Below, in pieces: positions 37,401 through 49,700 of a stretch of 64,000 nucleotides of DNA (positions are counted from its first letter, which is position 1; the number at the start of each line of letters is the position of its first letter). The notes under the pieces were generated by a model. That model was not told the DNA's origin and did not search any database. It worked only from the letters and a program-made list of their open reading frames with translations. This stretch comes from Vanilla planifolia (taxonomy: Eukaryota > Streptophyta > Magnoliopsida > Asparagales > Orchidaceae): assembly GCA_023846275.1 (NCBI GenBank), contig JAIUJO010002491.1:7501-71500 (forward strand), given 5' to 3'. The position numbers were made by a program, and so were the translations under genes.

Positions 37401-40400
37401 TAATTAAATATGTTTTTAATCTAAAAAGAAAAGATTTAAAGTAATATAATATGAGAAAGTCAAAGTATTGTAATGGCCACATCAGAAGGGACTTAGAGTT
37501 TCAAATTATTATAAGCAAATAAAAAGCAAAACATTTAAAGAAATGAGTTTAGCAGAAAAAGAAAGCTACATTCTAAGACATTAAAGATATTAAGTGTGAC
37601 ATACTCAAACATTAAAATAACTTTGAGTCAAAATATCTCAAAAACCATGTCAAATATTAGAATGTAAAAATTTTAAAAGTATTAATATAAATTAATATCT
37701 AATTGGATTGAACTCATTTCTTCCAATTAATTAATTTTTTGTCTTCTTAATAAATCCATATTTGCTTTTTTTATAAATTAATAAATTAAATAAGCATATG
37801 TTGTAATAAATTATTATTTTCTTATTAATTAAATATATATTGAAGAAGAAATGAGATTAATTGAGTCAAAAATTGTAATGGTCACATGACAATTGAATTA
37901 TAATTTCATATTGACATTGAAAAAGTAAAGTAAAAAAAAGTTTAAAAAATGGGATAAATTTTTTAGTAATGTCATATTGTTATATAATAATGAGATTAAC
38001 TATGTTGTACTAGATGGTAAAATTGAATTATTTTGTAAAGCCATTCCAATAAAAAATATTTCAAAATATTAAAATTAATATTTTATTAGATAAAGCTTAT
38101 TGAGATGATTCAAATAGAATTATCTTATGTTGATCAAAAAATATTTTGAATTAATATTAATTAAGAAATTAAAAAAGTATAAATAATAACAAAATATTAT
38201 TTTTAAACTAAGCATTTACTTTTAAATCTAAAATACGATAAATTAAAAAAATGTGGAATAACAAAATGAAAGTGATGTAAAAGTCACACGATTAAAAAGT
38301 TTGACTAACACAGTGAGATAACCAAATCAAATAAAAATATTTGTAAAGATGAGATAAATTTCACTAAAACTTGCCATTCCAAAGTACTAAAGGAGATCAA
38401 GTGTATCAAGCTAGTTTAGCAAATTAGGTTTTATTAAATTATGATTTAAACCTTGACAAAGCACTAGAAATAGAAAAGGATATTTGATTATATAGGGCAT
38501 ATAGAGATGAGTCCAAAGACACTGATTTTGTATCTACTGGACCACATTCACAATTATTAAAAATTACCAAATTAAATAAAACGATAATAACCGATTATTA
38601 TTTTAATACTATGCAAATATATATTAAAATTAAGATGAGAAAAATTAAAAATATGCAATATATTGAAATCATGAAATTTAATGGACATAAAAGAGAGGAT
38701 TTAAAAAGTAATATAACAAAATGAAATCAAAATATGTAAATAAATTAGTTCAAAATATAGAAATGAATATCTAATAGATTTATCTTATCATGTTGGTCCA
38801 ATAATGTCTATTTCAACTTTACAAAAATTGTTATGAATTTCCAAAGAAAACTAGTTAAATAATAACAAAGTTTTTTTAAACATTTAGTAAATATGTAATA
38901 AAGTTTAAATCAGTTAAATTGAAGCAATAAGAAACAACAAAATCATAGAAATGTAAAGGCCTTTCGATTAGAGAAAAGAGAAATAAAAGCATAATCCATG
39001 ACACAAAAGCCATCAAGTGTAATATCCTCATTGACCAAACAGTCTATAAATTAAAATATCACATAAAGTTTTTCAAACCCATAGACAAAAAATATGTGTA
39101 AATTTTAAAATAATTATTTAATCAGGCCTACCTCATTGAGATGAATACTACCATAATTATTTCATCTTGATCAAAACTTTTTTTGAATTACTACAAATTA
39201 CAAATTTAAATAAGAACTAAAAATAAGAAATTTTTATTTTAATATTAAATGAATATTTATTAAAGTTAAAATGAGTTAAATTAAAGAAAAGTAATATATC
39301 TAAATCAAACTGGTAAAAAATTGCATAAGAGGAGATTTATTGTCTTCTCGTATTGTAATAAATGAAAAGTGAAACATTTGAAGAAATTGTATAAAATGTG
39401 CTTGAAATTTGCATACCATAGTTCTTAGGAGATCAAGTTTAACATAATAGTTGTCATATCAGATACGAGTCAAATATCTCTTAGAAATTGCTTGAATACA
39501 TAGTGGGTTAGATCATTTCAAGGTTAGCCCAATGATGTTTGTTTAATCTCCATTAGATGTTGTTTCGAATATTTATGAGTTACAAAACTAAAAAAAGTAT
39601 AAAAGATAAGAACATTTTAATGTTTAATATATATAAAATCTAAAATGAGATAAATTGAAGCAATGTTATATGACCAAATCAAAATGATGTTTTAAGACAA
39701 ATGAAAAAGAAACTATTATTTTAAAGTAACATAGACGAATAAAATAAAACAATTGAAGAAATGAGCTTTATTTTGTAGGAAAGTTGCATTATAACATACT
39801 AATCAAGTGAAGTGTAACATCCTAGATGATAATAAAATATTTAAAAAATTAAAATTTAGCTAGAAAAAGCTCTTCGAGTTTAGTTGAACAAAGCTTGCTT
39901 CATCGTAATTAAACCATGTTTGTAATTACTCAAAATTAAAAAAGGTAAAAATTATAACTAATAATAAATTATTCAAATATTATTATATTAATATATAGTA
40001 AACCTAAATATGATAAACTGAAGTAATGTATTTTAATCAAATAAAAAAACTATAAAAATCACATGAGTTAAGAATTATAGTTTATTATTAATATAATAAA
40101 ACCAAAGTAAAAACTTTGTGAAAATGCCATATTTAGTGTGAGAAAGTTGAATTCTTAGATTCTAAATCTTGCATTGTAAAATAAAAAAGTTTCCTCATTC
40201 CCGTCAAAACTCTAAAATATTAAATATTTCAACTATAAGAATAAATGTTTACTTAGATAGAGCTCTTTGAGACTAGTCCACTGACATTTGTTTTGTTTTA
40301 ATTGCATGTCATTTGGAGTTAATCCGAGTTGCCATAGTAAATAACAATAAATAATAACAAATTATTAATTTAACATTGAGCATGTTTATTTTAAAGATAA

Positions 40401-41271
40401 TTTTAAATAAACTGAAGTAATGAAATATAACTAAAATAAAGTGATGTAAATGTCTCATGAATGGAGATTTAAAGTTATGTTGTTATAATTGGAAATAAAA
40501 GCAAACTATTTGAGGAAATGACATAAATTCAATGAAAAAATAACATTCTAAGATAGTAATGATAATTAGAAGATCAATTGACATCATTCATTGTCATATC
40601 AAGTGCTAATCAAAATATCTTACAAATCTTTGCAAAACCCAAAATAAAAATATTGAATAATAGAGAAATGAATATTTTATTGGATAAAGTTCATCATTAC
40701 AATCCAAATGGCATTATTTTCTCCTCGATCTAACTTTGTTTCGAATTAGTATGAATTAATGAAGTTAAATAAGTAAAAATAGTATTAAATTATTATTTTA
40801 AAATAATGTAAATATATATTAAAACTAAAATGAGATCAACTGAACAAATGTATTATAATGAAACTAAAGTGATTTATAGTGCACACATGAGAATATTTTT
40901 AGTTTTGCAACAATATAATAAAATGATAGTATAAAATTTAAAGAAATATAATAAATTGTTAAAGAAAAGTGAATTCAATGACACTAAAGAGATCGAGTGT
41001 AACAACTTCAATCAACAAATTATGTATAAATCAAAAATATCTCTTAGAGTTTACCAAAATCATAGAAAATAAAACATTTAATAGTATTTAAATAAATACT
41101 TAAATAGATTAATCTCATTGGGATGAGTCCAAAGATGCTTATTATTGCTTATTTTGAACTCAATTCCAATTAATTTGATTCACCAAAATAAATATGCATG
41201 AAAAAAAAGAAATTATTATTTTATTATCCACTAAATATATATTGAATTTTAAATTAATCAAATAGAAATAA
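28405..41271 (-). repeat. Satellite A array, right arm, first part (inverted)
   Basis: The same ~400-bp satellite as at the left, but all units are reverse-complemented. In order on the given strand: 'aggtcacatgagaggagatt', 'agagtttcatagtaatataa', 'gaagaaatgagataaattat', 'aggaaagttgcattccaaga', 'actaaggagatcaagtgtaa', 'catcctcgatcatcaaatta', 'tgtctcataaagcatgccaa', 'ggatagagctcatcgagatg', 'agtccaatgatgtttgtttc' and 'ttggaattactacgaattac' (approximate consensus words, each seen with variation). The 'gagctcat' box falls near 29,443, 29,841, 30,254, 30,836, 31,555, 31,975, 32,395, 32,730, 33,147, 33,563, 35,080, 35,850, 37,280, 38,095, 38,500 and 41,110, with degenerate copies between. No coding capacity is seen. 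Confidence 0.9.
30853..30948. repeat. 21-bp direct repeats flanking an AT run inside a satellite unit
   Basis: 'acatttaaattaaataaata' occurs at about 30,854 and again at about 30,929, 75 bp apart. Between them lies a short (AT)n run (30,903-30,919). The local duplication disturbs the satellite rhythm here. Confidence 0.7.
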
Positions 41272-41567
41272 TGAGAGGATTGGTTCCTCCTCCACATTGG
41301 TCTTCCATGAGTGATAAGAGAATGGAAGATTTTGATCGTCAGACCTGAGCAGTTGTGACTATGGTGTTCATGGCTTAAGGCACACATGGGTTGACTTTCT
41401 TTCTTAGAGTTGGGACTAAAGGAACAAAACTAGCAGGCACAGATGAAAGGCCTCTGTAATTCACATCATCCGCAAAGGAAGGAGAGGCATAAGCAAAATC
41501 TAGAGAGCCGGGCCAATATGATTTGAGTCAAGAGGGGGCCATTTTCATTTTCATATATTTCATCATC
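41272..41567. other. GC-rich foreign insert in satellite A (origin unknown, possible organellar fragment)
   Basis: By my count positions 41,281-41,520 have about 45 % G+C, against about 17 % in neighbouring satellite. It has no satellite motif. The satellite breaks at 'aatagaaataatg' and resumes at 'aaaatgaaaaatttgagaag', with loss of roughly 75 bp of the unit (the 'aggtcacatgagagg' region), so the insertion came with a small deletion. Words such as 'gagagccgggccaatatg' and 'gcacacatgggttgac' are typical in composition of plant mitochondrial DNA, but I cannot match it to a specific gene. No target-site duplication, terminal repeats or poly-A tail is visible. A short minus-strand open frame (41,160-41,387) crosses the left boundary and is not credible as a gene. 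Confidence 0.6.
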
Positions 41568-43270
41568 AACAAAAAAAATTTAAAATGAAAAATTTGAGAA
41601 GTTAGATAAATTATACTAGAACATTTATTTCAAAGATACAAAGTTGATCATGTGTAAAATCTTTAAATAATAAGTTAGATTTAAATCAAGTTGTCATGTA
41701 AAGTATGCTTAAGCCATAGAAAATAAAATATTTAAAAATATGGAAATATCTTTTATTTGGATAGACTTATGTCTATACTAGTCTAATGATGTTGTTTTGT
41801 CTTGATTAGACCTCGTTTAGAATTACTAATAATTATAATAATAAAAACTAAGAAATAATAACAAATAATTATTTTGTTAATTAACAAATAGATATTAAAG
41901 TTAAAATGGTATAAATTGAAGGAATGTAAAATAAAAACATCATAGCGATGTAAAAGTCATATGAGATGTGAATTGTAGTTTTATTGTAATCTAACTAAAT
42001 AAAAGAAAAAGATTGAACAAATGCGATAAACTTTAAATGAATCTTGTATTCCAAGAAACCATTATGTTCATGTGAACATCCTCATTTTTCAAATTAGATA
42101 CAAATTAAAATATCTCATAAAACATTTAATAATCATAAAAATTTAATATTTAAAATTAGAAAAAAAAACTTAAATATAACTAAATTTTTAAAAAATTAAA
42201 AAAATCATATTAACAAAAAAAGCCTGTCGATATAGTGACATTTTGTTTGCCTAGATCTAACATCCTTTTTAATTGCTACGAATTACCACATTGATAAATA
42301 TAAATAATAACAATCAATTATTTTTTTAATACTCATGAAATATATTTTAAAAATAAAATAAGATAAATTGAAGATAGGAAATATAACTGAATCAAAGCAA
42401 GAGAAACATCACAAGAGTGGAACTATAAAGTAACATAGTGATAAAACAAAATCAAGCCCAAACTTTTCAAGAAATGACAAAAGTTTCACTAGAAAATTGT
42501 GTTTCATGTTACAATAATGAGATCGATTATAAGATCCTTGATCGTAAAATTAGGTAAGAATAAAAACTCGTAATAAAGCATAGTAAAAATAATAGAAAAT
42601 ACAATATTTAAAATGTAAAAATAAATGTTTAATTCCATAGAGCTCATCGAGACGAGTCCAATAATCTTGGTTTCAACTTGATTCGACCATATTTGGAATT
42701 ACTTTAACTTGCGTAAGTAATAAAGCATTCATAGTAATAAATTATCATGTTAATATTATGGAAACTAATATTAAATTTCAATGTAATATAGTAATATCAA
42801 AGTAATATAGAGGTCACATGAGAGGAGATTTATATTTATATAGTAATAAAACCAAGTAAAAATTAAAAACTTTGAAAAATTAGATAAATTGTATGAAAAA
42901 GTTCAATTCCAAGACGAAAGAGATCAAATGTAAAAACATTGATAATGAAAAAAGTTATTTGTTAAAATTACTAATAATTCATCGCAATGCCATAAAATCT
43001 AAAATATTTAAAAATATTGAAGTGAACATTTATGTAGATAGAACATGTTGATACCAGAACAATGATGATGATTTTGTCATGATGAGACCTTATTATGAAT
43101 TACATTGAATTAATAAAATAAACAAGCAAAAATGAAAGTAAAGTATTATTTTAATCATAAATAAATATATATTGAAGCTAAAATGAGGTTAATTAAAGCA
43201 TTAAATTATAACCAAATGAAAGTGGTGTGAATGTTTCAAGATAAAAGATTTAGAGTTAAGTAGTAATATG

Positions 43271-43276
<6 letters not shown>

Positions 43277-43353
<77 letters not shown>
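43277..43353. repeat. (TA)n microsatellite, 77 bp
   Basis: An uninterrupted TA run of about 38 repeats, preceded by a short 'tatatgtata' variant, within a satellite A unit at the 'tagtaatataaccaaatc' position. It is the longest simple repeat in the window. It causes a spurious alternating Y/I open frame on the minus strand. Confidence 0.97.
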
Positions 43354-43356
<3 letters not shown>

Positions 43357-43499
43357 AATCAAAACACAACATTTGTAGAACTTTGATGAACTATATAAGA
43401 ACATTGCTTTCAAAAATAATAAGGTAATTTTGAGCATGATTCTAAATGCTAAAATAATGTGCAAATCAAGATAACTTTTAAATGGTGCAAAAGCCATAA

Positions 43500-43700
43500 A
43501 AAATGTTTAAAAAATTAAAAAACTAATTGGATAGAGCTCGTTCTAACGAGTCCAAATACATTTTTTAATCTAAGTTGGACATCATTTTGAAATACAACAA
43601 ATTATAGAAATAAATATTTTATTAGATCATGCTCCTCCATACAAGTCAAATAAAAATTTTTTCTAAATGAGACTTCAATTGGAATTACTATGAATTACCA
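43500..43700 (-). repeat. Satellite A unit with a ~300-bp deletion
   Basis: Two 'gctc' boxes ('atagagctcgttctaacgag' at about 43,530 and 'agatcatgctcctccataca' at about 43,626) lie only about 97 bp apart. The first unit reads 'aaatacaacaaattatagaa' and then goes straight to 'ataaatattttattagatca', skipping most of the repeat. Confidence 0.65.
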
Positions 43701-46700
43701 AAGTAAATAAGCATATATAATCATAAATTATTATTTTAATATTTTGCAAATATGTAATTAAATAGAAGTTAAGCAAATTGAAGTATGTATTATAACCAAA
43801 AGAAAAAATATAAGGGCCACTCTGGAGTATAATAAAAGCTTCAAAATAGTATAGCCAACTGAAAGGAAAACACTAGAGAAAATGAAATAGTCTTTGTTAG
43901 AATATTATATTCAAAGATATAGGGTAAATTTTGTGTGACATCATTAATTGTAAAATTTGATATGAAAAAAAATTCTCCCAAAGCATGTCCATGCAATTTA
44001 AAATAAAATATTTAAAGAATATGTAAAAAAATTAATACTTAAAAAACAGAGCTCATTGAAATTATTGTAATGACATTTATCCTATCTATCATCCACTAAT
44101 TTAAATTACACCAAATTACCAAATTAAAACTAAAAATTGGATAAATTGAAGCAATATAATATAGTAAAATAAAAGTGAAGTAAAAGTCATACAAAATTAA
44201 ATATGGTGTTACAAAGCTAAAAAACAAAAAAATTAAAAACTCTTAAGTGATGAGAAAAATTATTAGGGGAAACTATATTCTAAGATATCAAAGAGATCAT
44301 GTGTAACATCCTTGATAGTATAATCAAACATTCATTACAATATATTCTAAACCATGCAAAGAAAACATCTAGAAATATTGAAACAAATATTAAATTTGAT
44401 AATTCTATTTAAATTGAGTCTGGTGATATTTGTATCATATCAATCAAACACATTTGGAATTCCTTCAAATTAAAAAATTAAGAATTCATAAAAAAAAATT
44501 ATTATATTAAATATAAAGTATTGTTAAAAATAAGGTTAATTAAAGTAATGTAAGATAACTAAATCAAAGCAATGTAAATCAAGCATGAGAGGATAAAAAG
44601 AGTTCAATGGTATTATAACAAAAATGAAGCAAAAAAGTTTAAGAAATGGGAAAAATAATTTGGGGAAGTTGCAATAAATAATATGTAAGTGTAGAGCATA
44701 ATATCCTTAATAGTCCAATTAGCTATGGATATAAATGTTCTATAAAGTATGCTAAAGCAATAGAAAATAAATATTTAAAAGTATAAGAATTATTATCAAA
44801 TTCTATAGATTTTGTCATGATAAATCTATAAAATATTTATTTTATCTCGATGAGATCTCATTTTGGAATTACAAATAAAGGCCATAAAAATGTAAACCTA
44901 AATAGTAATATGTTATTATTTTTTATTTTAATTTAATAATTAATATTGCTAAAATTTCATAAATTAAAAAAAAATTATCTTACCAAAGCACAATGATATA
45001 AAGGTTGCACTAGAGAAAAATTAGTTCTCCATAGCAATATAAGAAAATCAAAGAGAAATATCTTCAAAAATAACTTAAATTATGTAAGAAAGTTATATTC
45101 CAAGATACAAATTAGATCATGTATATAATCCTCGATAGTCAAGCAAGATTTGAAGCAAAATATCTTACAAATCATGCCAAAATAATGGAAAATATAATAT
45201 TTAAAAATATAGAAATCAATACATAAATTGATAGAACTTGTCAACATAGGTCCAATGACAATTATGTCATCCTAATGAAACATAGTTTTGGAATTATTAC
45301 AAATTATATAAGTAAATAATAATAAATAATAATAAAATTTATTTTATTAATAAATAAATATATAATAAAACTAAAAATAGATAAATTGAATAAATTTATT
45401 ATAGCTAAATCAAAGTATTATAAAGGTTGCTAGAGAGGACAATAAAAGTTTCATAGGAATATAACAAAATTAATGAAAAATGTTTATACAAAGAAGATAA
45501 ACTGTACAAGAAAGTTGCATTAACAATGCTGAGGAGATCAACTGTAGCATCCTTAACCATCGAATCTGCTACGATTAAAAATATCCCATTAAAACTATTA
45601 AACCCATGAAAAAAAAATATTTAAAATATAGAAATAAATGTTTAATTAGATCGAGCTCATGATAAGAGTCTAATGACATTTGTTTCCTATTGATTGAACC
45701 TCATTTAGAATTACTACAAATTAGAAAAGTTAAAAAAATATAACTAATAATAAATTATTATTATAATATTACGTAAATATATAATAAGGCTAAAATGAGA
45801 TGAAATTAAGTAATTTAATATATCATAATCAAAACAATCCAAAGTTCATATGAGAGCACAATGAGAATTTAAATGTGCTATAACCAAATAGGAGCCAAAC
45901 ATTTAAGAAAATGAGATGATTTTATATTACAGTTATAGTACAAGACATTAATGACATTAAGTGTTATATTCTTGATAATCAAATTATGTGCAAATCAAAA
46001 TGTATCATAAAGTATGCCAAATATATATAATATAAAATATTTCAAAATATAAATATAAAAATTTAATTTTATTAGTATTATCAAGTCTTGAACATAACAA
46101 CTTGAAAGTAAATATTGAAAAATATTGAAATGAATAACTATGAGGATAAAAATGATCATAACGTAACTAACAATAATTTTTTTTATCTTAATCATATTTC
46201 TTTTACAATTATAATAAAATACTATAATAAAGAGGAAAGTTTAATTTAATCATACTATGGAAATCAAGGGTAACATCCTTGATCATCAAATCAGAAATGA
46301 ATAAAAATATTTCTTAAAGTATAAGGAAACCTTATCCTAGAAATATTTTAAAAATACAAAAAAATATATCTAATTCGATAAAGCTCATTGTGGTTGGTCC
46401 TATGATATTTATTTCAACTCGATCAGATCCCTTTGGAATTGCTCTAAATTACAAAAAAAAATAACAAAAATAATAAATAAAAAATGAGTTAAACTAAACA
46501 ATATACTATAACCAAATCCATATCATTTAAATGCCACTTGATAAGATATTTAGAGTAAAATACTATACAACCAAATCAAAATAAACAATTTGTGGAAAGA
46601 AGATAGATAATACGAGAAAGTTGCAATTCAAAATTATCAAAAGATCAAGTATAACATCCTAAATTGTGAAATCAAGTATGAATAGAAATGTCCCATAACA

Positions 46701-49700
46701 TTGCCAAAATCTTTGAAAAAAGAATACTTTAGAATGTAAAATTTAATACCTAACTGTATCGAGCACGTTGGCATGAGTTGAAAGATCAATCTTTTATCGT
46801 CGTTGTACCCAGTTTAGAATACTACATATAACAAAAATAAATAAACATAGATATAATATTAATTATAATAATGCTATCTAAATTGAAATGAAATATAAAC
46901 AAATCAAAACAATGTAAGAGTCAAGAAAGGAAAAGTTTTAGTTTCCACGTAAAGTAATAAAATAAAAAAAAAATTTAAAGAAATCAGACAATTCATATAG
47001 GAAAGTGGCATTCTAGGATTTTTAGAAGATCGAGTGTAATATTCTTGATCACCAAGACAAGAATAAATCAAAATATTTCGTAAGCATTCAAGAACTATCA
47101 AAAAAAATAATTGAAAAATTTTGAAAAATGTATATTTAATTATATAGAACTTGGAGAGAAAAGATTAATGACGTATTATTTCATCAACAGTCGACCAAGT
47201 TTAGAATTACTATAAATTACCAATATCATTTGAATAATAAAATTTGTTATTGTAATTTAAGGTAGATATCTTTTAAAACAAATATAAGATAAATTGTAGC
47301 TATATAACACAAGTAAACTGAAGGATTCTAAAACTCACATTATGAAAGATTTAGAGGTATATAATAATGCAAACAAATGAAAATATAGAATTTGAAAAAA
47401 AATATATATAATTGCTTAGAACAATTTCTTTCCAAGTTACTAAGGAGATCAAATGAAATACTCTTCATCATCAAATAAGGTATGAGATGAATTGTCTGAC
47501 AAACCCTTCTAAACTAATAAAAAATAAAATATTTAGAAATTTGAAAAAGCATATTTAATTCTATACAACCCATGGAAATGGGTTCATTGAATTCGTTTTT
47601 CATCAATTAAGCCTCATTTGGAATTATTGAGAAATAAGAAAATTAAAAACCTAAATAATGATAGTAATTTACATCTTAATGTTATGAAATTTTACATTAT
47701 GCATAATATGCTTTAAAAAAATAATGTAATATAATAAAAGAAAAGATGAGTGAAGGTCAACAAAAGAAGAAAATTATAGATACAAAAAAAATAACTTAAT
47801 CAAAGAAAAAACATGAAAAAAATTAGATAAATTGTTTTAGAAGCTTTCATTCTAGGGAATTATGAAGGTCGAGCATAACCTCAACGATAATCAAAGTAAG
47901 TACAAATCAAAATACCCTATAAAGAGTTCGAATTCTCTTGTGAATAAAATATTTAAATACATCAAAAAGTGTTTAATTAGATAATGCTCCTCGAGACAAT
48001 TCGAAAGAAATTTCTTTTATCTGGATCAAAATCTTACTTAGAATTCATATAAATTACTAGATGAAATAGGCATAAATAATTTTTTAATTTTAAATCAAAT
48101 AAAAGTGTAATCAAATTTTAATGAGATAAATTTAAGAAATATTATATAATTAAATTTAAATGAAAAGCTAAATAAGTCAAGTAAATTATTCGAGAAAGCT
48201 GAATTTTAAGATAATAACAACATCAAATGTAACATCTTTCTTTAAATCAAGTGTGAAATAAAAATACTTATGAAGAGTGCAAAAAATTTGAGAATATGAT
48301 ACTTTAAAAATAAAAAATCAATATTTAATTTGATAAAGCTTTTCTAGGCTATTCAAACAACATTCTCTTTCGTCTTGATCAATTTTATTATTAACTTCTA
48401 TGAATAACTATTTCAAATAACCAAAACTAGTAGAAATAAAATATTTTAATATTAAGCAAGTATTTGTCAATGCAAAAATAAGATATATTAAAGAAAATTA
48501 ATGCAACAAATGAAAACATTATAAAGGTTATACAGTAATAGATTAGTGGTTATTTAGTAATATGACAAAATAAAAGCTAACAATTTGAAAAATTATAGTA
48601 TTATACAAGAAAGGTTTATTCTATGATAATAAGGAGAATTAAGGTAACATCCTCGATCATCAGATTTTGTAAAAGCCAAAATTTCTCGTAAAGTGTGCCA
48701 AAATCCATAAAAAGTAAAATCTTTAGAAGTATGTAAATAAATATTTTTAATTGAATAGAATTAGTCAATACTAATCTAATGATATTATTTCATCTTGATC
48801 AAGCCTCATCTAAAATTACTACAAATTATTGAAATTAATAACCATAAATATTGAAATTCTAAATAAATATACTTTAAAGTTGTAGAAAGTTAAATTGAAA
48901 CAATGTAATATTATAAAATCAATGTAATGTAAAGGTCACATGATTTTCAAATTAGAGTTTTATAGTAATAAAATAAAATATAGAGAAACAAATTTAAAGA
49001 AATTGGACAAATTTTAGAAGTTGTGTTCAAGAAACAAAGAATGTTTAGTATAATTACAAGAGCTAATCATTGTAAGACCAATGAAGTCTATTTAATCTTG
49101 ACTACACATATAAGATTACTACTAATTAAAAATTCAAATGAGCATAAATTTTAACAAATTATTATTTTAGTCTTTAAATAATTATGTTTTGCTGTTGAAA
49201 TATATTTTAAATTAAAAATGAAATAAATCAGGGCAACTAAATTTATCCAAATTGAACTAATGTGAGGCTAACATGAGAAGTTATTTACAATTATAGTGTG
49301 GTATAACAAAATAAAAAAAATATTGAAGAAATTACACAAATTTTAGATGAATGATGTATTCTAAGATGCTAAAGATGATAGAAAGATTAAGTGAAATATC
49401 TTTGATTATCAAATCTTTTACTAATTAGAATATCTTTTAAACCATATCAAAATATAGAAAATAAACTATATAAATATATAATAATTAATATTTAATTGGA
49501 TAGGACTCACCAAGATGTGTCTAATGACATTTGTTTCATCTTGATGGGATGTCATTTGGAATTATGATTAATTATCAAAATATATTAGCTTAAATAATAA
49601 AAATTTAATTTGAATATTTATTAAACATATATTATAATTTAAATTATTTGAATTGAGGCAATATAATATAACCAAAAAAGAAAAAAGTTTTACAAATTTT

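Noticed and set aside
41272..41567. A conserved protein-coding exon in the GC-rich insert
   Set aside because: No frame stays open across the insert and I recognise no domain. The composition alone does not justify a gene call.
43201..43497. Minus-strand frame with a long alternating Y and I run
   Set aside because: It is a translation of the 77-bp TA run within a satellite unit.
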